Shown here: positions 58,291 through 64,000 of the stretch, piece after piece
Layout of the letters: every line of letters starts with the position of its first letter
Position numbering within the stretch: the stretch's first letter is position 1
Assembly (NCBI RefSeq): GCF_030122805.1
Contig: NZ_CP126080.1
Coordinates: forward strand, 377,001 to 441,000
DNA: 64,000 nucleotides
Direction: 5' to 3'
Source of the DNA: Mesobacillus sp. AQ2
GTDB taxonomy: Bacteria; Bacillota; Bacilli; Bacillales; Cytobacillaceae
Program-made: the position numbers and the translations under genes
The notes under the pieces: model-generated
What the model saw: the letters and a program-made list of their open reading frames with translations, nothing else
What the model was told of the DNA's origin: nothing
Database searches by the model: none

Positions 58291-58800
58291 ATGGAAGGAT
58301 TATCTACAAATGTGTCCAGGACTTTGCAGAACCGGCTGGTTTTGCCTCCGGACACGAATCATCTTGGAACGATTTTTGGCGGCACCGTGTTGTCCTATAT
58401 TGATGAAATCGCAGCGATTGCAGCGATGAAGCACAGCAGGATGGCAGTTGTTACGGCTTCGATTGACTCAGTGAATTTCCTGTCATCGGCAGTAGTGGGC
58501 GATATCTTAACGCTTGAAGCTGTGGTGATTTCAACAGGGAGGACGTCGATGGAAGTGTTCGTGAAAGTGGAAAGCGAGAACTTGAATACGCGTAAAAAGA
58601 CTTTGACGACCACCTCGATTTTAACCATGGTGGCAAAGGATGAAAAAGGTGTGCCCGTTCCGGTCGCCGGGGTCATTCCGGAAAGTATTGAAGAATGGGA
58701 GCTGTTCAACACGGCGGACATGAGAAAGCAGCATAGGCTGGAAAAGAAAAAAAGTAAACAAGCAGGAGGAGTCATCGATGAAAATTCAAGTAAAGGATGA
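58291..58800 (+). CDS. Acyl-CoA thioesterase (hotdog fold, YkhA-like)
   Basis: The 169-residue protein has the hotdog motif NRLVLPPDTNHLGTIFGG, TVLSYIDEIAAIAAMKHSRM with the catalytic acidic residue, and VDSVNFLSSAVVGDILTLEA-like segments. The charged C-terminus (KQHRLEKKKSKQ) is usual for this group. It hydrolyses acyl-CoA to free acid and CoA. ATG follows ACAGGAGGTCAGG. It is the first gene under the cobalamin riboswitch, and the reductase alpha gene overlaps its end by 23 bases. The metabolic link to ribonucleotide reduction is unclear. Confidence 0.85.
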   Translation: MEGLSTNVSRTLQNRLVLPPDTNHLGTIFGGTVLSYIDEIAAIAAMKHSRMAVVTASIDSVNFLSSAVVGDILTLEAVVISTGRTSMEVFVKVESENLNTRKKTLTTTSILTMVAKDEKGVPVPVAGVIPESIEEWELFNTADMRKQHRLEKKKSKQAGGVIDENSSKG

Positions 58801-61000
58801 TCATTCAGCCAAACGGATTGCAGAAATTGAACAATCGTTCCCTCAATTAAATTTTTCACCATTCAAAGAAAAGGTCGACCAGGTCCTTGAAGCCAAGAAT
58901 ATGACAGACGATCAACTCGAGAACATGTTAATTTTGACAGCAGTCGAACGAATCGGCCGTATTGAACCTGACTGGACCTATGTGGCAGCACGCTTTTACT
59001 TGAAGAAATTGTACAAGCTTAGTGCAGGATTTCGGGAAGGAGTTGGTTATGGATCCTTCTATGATTTAATCAATAGACTGATAGGAATTGGGATTTATGA
59101 TAGCCGAATAGTAAAGGCTTATTCCCAGGAAGAAATCGAATATCTTGAAAAAGTGATCGATCCCGAGAGAGACAAATTATTTACCTACATAGGGCTTGCC
59201 ACGATGGCGGAAAGGTATCTTGCACGCACTCAAAAAGGCGATTTTGCGGAGCTGCCGCAGGAGAGATTCATGATCATCGCGATGACCTTGCTGGCAGAAG
59301 AACCGATGGAAAAGCGGCTTGGATTGGTAGAGGAGGCATACTGGGCGCTGTCCAATCTCTATATGACCGTAGCAACACCGACACTTGCGAATGCTGGCAA
59401 AAGCTATGGCCAGCTGTCGAGCTGCTTTATTGATACGGTAGCGGATGATTTAAGAAGCATCTATGATTCCAACACGGATATCTCAACCTTGAGCAAGAAT
59501 GGCGGCGGCATAGGCGTGTACCTGGGCAAAATCAGAAGCCGCGGCAGTGATATCAAAGGTTTCAAAGGAATCAGTTCCGGAGTGATCCCGTGGATGAAAC
59601 AGCTGAATAACACCGCGGTTTCGGTCGATCAATTAGGGCAGCGGCAGGGTGCAATTGCTGTTTACCTTGATGTCTGGCATAAAGATATCTTCCCGTTCCT
59701 TGATGCAAAGCTGAACAATGGTGACGAGCGCCAGCGGACCCATGATATATTCACAGGCATTTGCATTCCTGATTTATTTATGGAACAGGTAGAAAAACGG
59801 GGCGACTGGTATCTGTTTGATCCACATGAAGTAAGGCGGGTAATGGGATTTTCGCTTGAAGATCATTTTGATGAGGAAAAGGGTGCAGGTTCATTCCGGG
59901 AAAAGTATTGGGCATGCGTCAACCATCCAGGGTTGTCACGTGAAGTGGTGCCGGCAATTGAAATCTTTAAATCGATCATGGTCTCTCAGCTAGAAACCGG
60001 CACGCCTTACATGTTTTACAGGGATCAGGTCAACAGGCTGAATGCCAATCACCATAAAGGGATGATTTACTGCAGCAACCTATGCACGGAAATCACCCAG
60101 AACATGAGCCCAACTCTCCTTGAAGAAGAAACAATCGAGGACGGAAGAATTTTAATTTATAAAAAGCCGGGTGATTTTGTCGTCTGCAACCTGTCCTCGA
60201 TTTCCCTTGCCAAAAGTGTAATGGATGATGTACTTGAACGAGTGATCAATATTCAAGTCAGGATGCTGGATAATGTCATCGATATCAATGAAATCCCTGT
60301 GCTGCAGGCACAAATAACCAACAAGAATTATCGGGGAATCGGTCTGGGAACATTCGGCTGGCATCATCTTCTGGCTCTGAAAGGAATCAAATGGGAAAGC
60401 GAAGAGGCGGCAGAATATTGTGATGCCCTCTATGAAGAGATTGCCTGCTTAACCATCAGCGCAAGCCTTGAGCTGGCAAAAGGAAAAGGGGCATATCCTT
60501 ATTTTGAAGGTTCCGATTGGTCGACAGGACAGTTTTTCGAGAAGAGACAGTACAACGGTGAAAGATGGGATGATTTAGCCGAAGAGGTAAAGCAGAATGG
60601 CATCCGGAACGGTTACCTGATGGCGGTGGCACCTAACTCTTCAACATCGATTCTGGCGGGTTCGACAGCAAGTATTGATCCAATTTTCAGGCTCGAATAT
60701 TCTGAGGAAAAGAAAGATTACAAGATTCCAGTGACTGCACCTGATCTATCAGCAGAAACAATGTGGTTTTACAAGACGGCCTACAATGTTGACCAGCATT
60801 GGAGCATCAAACAGAATGCGCGGCGCCAGCGCCATATCGACCAATCGATTTCATTTAATTTTTATGTGAAAAATACAATCAAGGCAAAAGCGCTGCTGGA
60901 CCTGCATATGGATGCCTGGAAATCAGGGCTGAAGACGACATATTATGTCCGCTCCACGTCGAGCAGTGATTTTGATGAATGTGAAAGCTGCCATAGCTAA
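58778..61000 (+). CDS. Class I ribonucleoside-diphosphate reductase, alpha subunit
   Basis: The 740-residue catalytic subunit reduces NDPs to dNDPs. It has the substrate/redox cysteine in GQLSSCFIDTVAD, the glycine loop SKNGGGIGVYLGKIRSRGS, the active-site YCSNLCTEITQN, and VCNLSSISLAKS with the second redox cysteine. APNSSTSILAGSTASIDPIF follows, and the C-terminal shuttle is CESCHS. The N-terminal ATP cone looks short or absent. Whether it is subclass Ia or Ib (NrdA or NrdE) is not clear; no nrdI lies nearby. The start overlaps the thioesterase gene and has CAGGAGGAGTC. Confidence 0.93.
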   Translation: MKIQVKDDHSAKRIAEIEQSFPQLNFSPFKEKVDQVLEAKNMTDDQLENMLILTAVERIGRIEPDWTYVAARFYLKKLYKLSAGFREGVGYGSFYDLINRLIGIGIYDSRIVKAYSQEEIEYLEKVIDPERDKLFTYIGLATMAERYLARTQKGDFAELPQERFMIIAMTLLAEEPMEKRLGLVEEAYWALSNLYMTVATPTLANAGKSYGQLSSCFIDTVADDLRSIYDSNTDISTLSKNGGGIGVYLGKIRSRGSDIKGFKGISSGVIPWMKQLNNTAVSVDQLGQRQGAIAVYLDVWHKDIFPFLDAKLNNGDERQRTHDIFTGICIPDLFMEQVEKRGDWYLFDPHEVRRVMGFSLEDHFDEEKGAGSFREKYWACVNHPGLSREVVPAIEIFKSIMVSQLETGTPYMFYRDQVNRLNANHHKGMIYCSNLCTEITQNMSPTLLEEETIEDGRILIYKKPGDFVVCNLSSISLAKSVMDDVLERVINIQVRMLDNVIDINEIPVLQAQITNKNYRGIGLGTFGWHHLLALKGIKWESEEAAEYCDALYEEIACLTISASLELAKGKGAYPYFEGSDWSTGQFFEKRQYNGERWDDLAEEVKQNGIRNGYLMAVAPNSSTSILAGSTASIDPIFRLEYSEEKKDYKIPVTAPDLSAETMWFYKTAYNVDQHWSIKQNARRQRHIDQSISFNFYVKNTIKAKALLDLHMDAWKSGLKTTYYVRSTSSSDFDECESCHS

Positions 61001-61016
61001 GGGAGGAGGGAAAATC

Positions 61017-62054
61017 ATGACCCAATTAAAGAAAAGATCACTTGTAGATGTTGGGGCACCGAATGCTTCGACAGGGATTATAAATGGGCAAAGTTCAAAT
61101 ATCCTGAATTGGGATGATGTCCGCTTTCCATGGGCATATCCAAAATACAAGCGAATGCTGGGGAATTTCTGGACCCCTTTTGAGATCAATATGTCAAAGG
61201 ATATCAAGCAATTTTCCCAGCTGTCTGAAAAGGAAAGGGACGCCTTTTTAAAAATAATTGGGCTTCTGGCCCTCCTTGACAGCATTCAGACAGACTATGC
61301 CGGCAAGGTGGCTGATTACCTGACCGACTCTAGTCTAAATGCGCTGATGATCATCCTGGCGCAGCAGGAAGTGATCCATAATCATTCCTACAGCTATGTG
61401 CTGTCAAGCATCGTATCCAAATCGAAACAAGAGGAAGTCTTCGACTATTGGAGGACAGAACCAATCCTGCGCAAGCGGAATGAGTTTATAACAGATGGGT
61501 ATAAGGATTTTGCTGAAAATCCTGATGTCGAGAATCTGCTGCATTCCATCGTTTATGACGTCATCCTTGAAGGCCTGTTCTTCTACTCGGGATTCGCCTT
61601 CTTTTATAATCTGGCGCGGAATCAGAAAATGGTCGGCACCAGCACGATGATCAACTACATCAACCGTGATGAACAGCTCCATGTAGGATTATTTGAGAAG
61701 ATTTTCAAAGAGATTCTCCGTGAAAACCCTAAGTATGACTCACAATCATTGAGGGAGTTTGGGACTGCAGCCTTCCGGGAAGCTGCCCGGCTGGAGATTG
61801 AATGGGCTGAATATATTATCGGCAACAATATCGATGGCCTGCTGATGTCAGACGTGGAGGCTTATATAAAATTCATGGCCAACAAACGGGCAGAACAGCT
61901 GGGATTTGCAGCGCCATTCGAAGGACATCGCACCAATCCGCTAAGATGGATCATCGCTTATCAGGAGGTAGACCTTGGCAAGACCGATTTCTTTGAGCAA
62001 AAATCAAGACAGTACACGAAAACATCGGATGAAAATGGGTTTGATGAGCTTTAG
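61017..62054 (+). CDS. Class I ribonucleoside-diphosphate reductase, beta subunit
   Basis: The 345-residue radical-generating subunit carries the di-metal ligands in the stretch LLDSIQTDY, AQQEVIHNHSYSYV (Glu, His and the radical Tyr seven residues after the Glu), VILEGLFFYSGFAF and INRDEQLHVGLFE. The tyrosine is kept, so it is a Tyr-radical enzyme and not the Phe-bearing type. ATG at 61017 follows GGGAGGAGGG, 16 bases after the alpha gene. With the riboswitch upstream, this oxygen-dependent enzyme probably stands in when B12 for a class II reductase is scarce. Confidence 0.94.
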   Translation: MTQLKKRSLVDVGAPNASTGIINGQSSNILNWDDVRFPWAYPKYKRMLGNFWTPFEINMSKDIKQFSQLSEKERDAFLKIIGLLALLDSIQTDYAGKVADYLTDSSLNALMIILAQQEVIHNHSYSYVLSSIVSKSKQEEVFDYWRTEPILRKRNEFITDGYKDFAENPDVENLLHSIVYDVILEGLFFYSGFAFFYNLARNQKMVGTSTMINYINRDEQLHVGLFEKIFKEILRENPKYDSQSLREFGTAAFREAARLEIEWAEYIIGNNIDGLLMSDVEAYIKFMANKRAEQLGFAAPFEGHRTNPLRWIIAYQEVDLGKTDFFEQKSRQYTKTSDENGFDEL

Positions 62055-62178
62055 AGGTGGCTATTGGTCCTGGTATCTAGTGCATATAATAGAGCCTTTA
62101 GCTTCGAACTGGCTATTATTCCGAGTTTTGGCCGAAAACGCAATGACCTTGGAAAATTACCAGAAATATATTTTACGG
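62055..62178. other. Gene-free end of the reductase operon
   Basis: No coding signal is seen here. The remaining gap 62211-62385 is also empty apart from AT-rich promoter-like sequence. Confidence 0.4.
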
Positions 62179-62210
62179 AAAAAGCCATGATTCTGATCAT
62201 GGCTTTTTTG
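62179..62210 (+). terminator. Terminator of the reductase operon
   Basis: AAAAGCCATGA pairs with TCATGGCTTTT around TTCTGA, followed by TTG. Confidence 0.88.
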
Positions 62211-62385
62211 TGCCCATGACTCATGATGCTGGCATCTGGGTGACGAAAAATGACGAGCTGATTTTCGAAAAGTTTTCCACTTGTTAAATGAAATTTCAAA
62301 TTGATAAGAAAGTGACTTTCCTCCTCTGTATAAGAACCTATGGAAAATAGAAAAATAACGGAAAAACGAATGAGAGAATGATGGC

Positions 62386-63402
62386 ATGCAACTAAAAGAA
62401 TTAGAAAATAAAACCGTTTTGATTTGGAAAATGGCTATTGCCTCGGCAATTTCCTGGGAGGTAGCCAAGCTGGTTGGCTCAGATCACCCTTACCTGGCGC
62501 CGCTTTCCGTTGTTTTATGCTTACAGACGACCGTCTATCAATCGATCTTTTTTTCGATTCACCGTGTTATCGGGACAGTGATTGGTGTCATAAAAACCGT
62601 ATACCTTGTCAGCCGTTTAAGCATGAATGGCTGGATGCTGGGGCTATTGATGTTAGGTGGGACATTCATCGCAAAATGGCTGAGGCGTGATGAAACGGTA
62701 TTGCATCAGGTAGCCCTCACGATTTTATTTATTTTCGTTTTTGAACGGAATTCAAAGGATTATGCGATGGACCGGATTGTAGATACCATTGTTGGGGCAG
62801 TGATTGCTTTATTGATTCACATGTTTTTCTATCCTCCGGATTACACAAAACAGGCAGCTGCGTCCGTTGGAAGACTGACACGGCAGATATCAGACATATT
62901 TGCGGAAGTTTCGCACTGGATTGAATTTGAATGGGGACAGGGGAAATCGACTGAAGTCGAGAACAGCATAAACCAATTCCAGCAAGAGCTAAGCACCGCC
63001 AAGACCTTGTTGAAGAGCGCCTCCAAAAGCCTGAAGTTCAATCCTTTTGGAAAAAAGCATAAATTCAACATTTCCAGATGCCAATCAGAAATGAAAAAGC
63101 TAGAGAAAGCACATACCTATCTATCTACAGTCACCGGTACTTTTAAAAATTGGGAGAAAGAGCTCCTTTTAATGCCTGAAGAGCAAGCGGATATGGGAAG
63201 GCAAATAAAGAATTTCAGCAAGCATTTCAAGAATCTTGGGAATTCCCTTCAAATTGAGGCGGATAAGTGGGACAAAACAGAACAAGCAACCCTGTATAAT
63301 GTGCTTAATTCCGAATTGCAGGCATTACCGCAGGTTTCCCACGAGGGATTTAAGGGATCATTCTATGTCGCAACCAGGAATTTCTTAAAAGAATTAATAT
63401 AA
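62386..63402 (+). CDS. ArAE/DUF939-family membrane protein
   Basis: The 338-residue protein has four to five helices in residues 10-150, with the FUSC-like features KMAIASAISWEVAKLVG, PYLAPLSVVLCLQTTVYQS, HRVIGTVIGVI and DRIVDTIVGAVIALLIHMFFYP. A helical cytoplasmic C-terminal half follows. This is the half-size aromatic acid exporter family found in Firmicutes; substrate unknown. The start ATG at 62386 has AATGAGAGAATGATG rather than a strong site. The gene appears to stand alone before the XdhC-like gene. Confidence 0.82.
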   Translation: MQLKELENKTVLIWKMAIASAISWEVAKLVGSDHPYLAPLSVVLCLQTTVYQSIFFSIHRVIGTVIGVIKTVYLVSRLSMNGWMLGLLMLGGTFIAKWLRRDETVLHQVALTILFIFVFERNSKDYAMDRIVDTIVGAVIALLIHMFFYPPDYTKQAAASVGRLTRQISDIFAEVSHWIEFEWGQGKSTEVENSINQFQQELSTAKTLLKSASKSLKFNPFGKKHKFNISRCQSEMKKLEKAHTYLSTVTGTFKNWEKELLLMPEEQADMGRQIKNFSKHFKNLGNSLQIEADKWDKTEQATLYNVLNSELQALPQVSHEGFKGSFYVATRNFLKELI

Positions 63403-63458
63403 AATTTTGTGATGCAGAATATTCATATAGAGATGTGTATATAAAGTGGGGGGAACTC

Positions 63459-64000
63459 GTGGAGGATCTATATCGGATTTTGGAAACAATCGGTTGTTCC
63501 GATCAACAGCCTATGGTGCTCGCGACTATTATTCTTGTAAAAGGGTCCGCCTATAAGAAGGAAGGATCCATGATGCTGATACTGGATAACAATCGGACAG
63601 TAGGAACATTGACAGCAGGCTGCCTGGAAGAGGATCTTAATGAAAGAGCGAAACAAGTCTGGTGTGAAGGGCGAACATGTACCGTTGAATATGATTTGAG
63701 CGCTGAAGACGATTCGTCATGGGGTCAGGGAGCAGGCTGCAATGGGGTGATCACGGTTTTATTGGAGCCTGTGGCAGGAGAATTGCGGCAAAACCTTCTG
63801 TTGTTAAAAAATAGACTGGAGGAAAAACAGAAAGTAGCCAGAATCACCCGCTTCACCAAAAGCCTCGAGCAATTGGAAGACTTCTATGCGGTTGAAGATG
63901 GTTCAAACTTCGGAATCGGCGAGTTTTTTGAAGCCATTGATGAAGGAGTCCATCCTTACGATCTAAAAAATGGCTTAATTAGGAGCAAGCATGACTCCGA
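63459..64000 (+). CDS. XdhC/CoxI-family protein, 5' part
   Basis: The first 180 codons of a gene cut by the window end. The N-terminal XdhC domain has VKGSAYKKEGSMMLI near residue 30, TLTAGCLEEDLNERA near residue 55 and WGQGAGCNGVITVLLEP near residue 90. Such proteins insert sulphurated molybdenum cofactor into xanthine dehydrogenase-type enzymes; the NAD-binding C-terminal half should follow. GTG at 63459 has GGGGGGAAC upstream. Molybdoenzyme genes probably continue to the right. Confidence 0.85.
   Translation, partial: MEDLYRILETIGCSDQQPMVLATIILVKGSAYKKEGSMMLILDNNRTVGTLTAGCLEEDLNERAKQVWCEGRTCTVEYDLSAEDDSSWGQGAGCNGVITVLLEPVAGELRQNLLLLKNRLEEKQKVARITRFTKSLEQLEDFYAVEDGSNFGIGEFFEAIDEGVHPYDLKNGLIRSKHDS

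Overview
The window looks like chromosomal DNA of an endospore-forming Bacillaceae (Bacillus / Mesobacillus / Cytobacillus type). Evidence: strong AGGAGG-type ribosome sites with frequent TTG and GTG starts, moderately AT-rich sequence, thermolysin-type protease, YesM/YesN-type sensors, a collagen-like spore-surface protein, CgeB-like glycosyltransferases and sigma-K-like promoter motifs. The genus is inference. No rRNA, tRNA, prophage, insertion sequence or CRISPR array was seen.

Layout. 0-12 kb: small accessory genes (truncated ABC exporter, peptidase E-like, EamA exporter, AdaA, DUF1203, a divergent pair of exported phosphodiesterases with Pho-box-like repeats between them, HAD, DUF429, Nif3-like, ECF sigma/anti-sigma), punctuated by at least six related ~50-110 bp intergenic repeats, five of which end in an intrinsic terminator. 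12.4-27.7 kb: a probable spore-surface glycoprotein island. It holds a SPOCS-like collagen protein with about 160 GPT-type triplets, six glycosyltransferases (three with TPR-like tails, two CgeB-like paralogues), GalU, and a set resembling WbpA/B/D/E, which make UDP-2,3-diacetamido-2,3-dideoxy-glucuronic acid. 28-32 kb: a tRNA-dihydrouridine synthase, a periplasmic-binding-type protein without secretion signal, and a DUF6143-like pair behind a sigma-K-like promoter. 32-41.4 kb: a ChvE/MmsA/MmsB sugar ABC transporter, then a membrane-anchored sugar-binding sensor, LytS/YesM-type kinase, YesN-type regulator and a second sugar-binding lipoprotein, with a cre-like site in front. 41.6-48 kb: M4 protease, a small unknown protein, KatG, and SstT behind an AgrA/LytTR-like direct repeat.

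48-58 kb: metabolic and regulatory genes (SEC-C protein, sugar acetyltransferase, flavin amine oxidase, EAL protein, NarK with an FNR box, EamA plus divergent Lrp regulator, VOC protein) separated by two striking intergenic repeat families. One is a 14-unit tandem array of a 52-bp unit built around TGTCCGAA/TTCGGACA inverted repeats. The other is a ~115-bp block of TATCGACCAC motifs present three times. 57.9-62 kb: an NrdR-like box, a cobalamin riboswitch and a terminator precede a thioesterase gene and class I ribonucleotide reductase alpha and beta genes, which suggests a B12-independent reductase silenced when B12 is plentiful. The window ends in an ArAE/DUF939 membrane protein and a truncated XdhC-like gene.

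How it fits together: the most interesting hypothesis is that the GPT-rich protein is the acceptor of a glycan built by the neighbouring transferases and carrying an acetamido-uronic acid. A sigma-K-like promoter in front of the dehydrogenase gene would place synthesis in the late mother cell. All family assignments come from reading motifs, without database searches.
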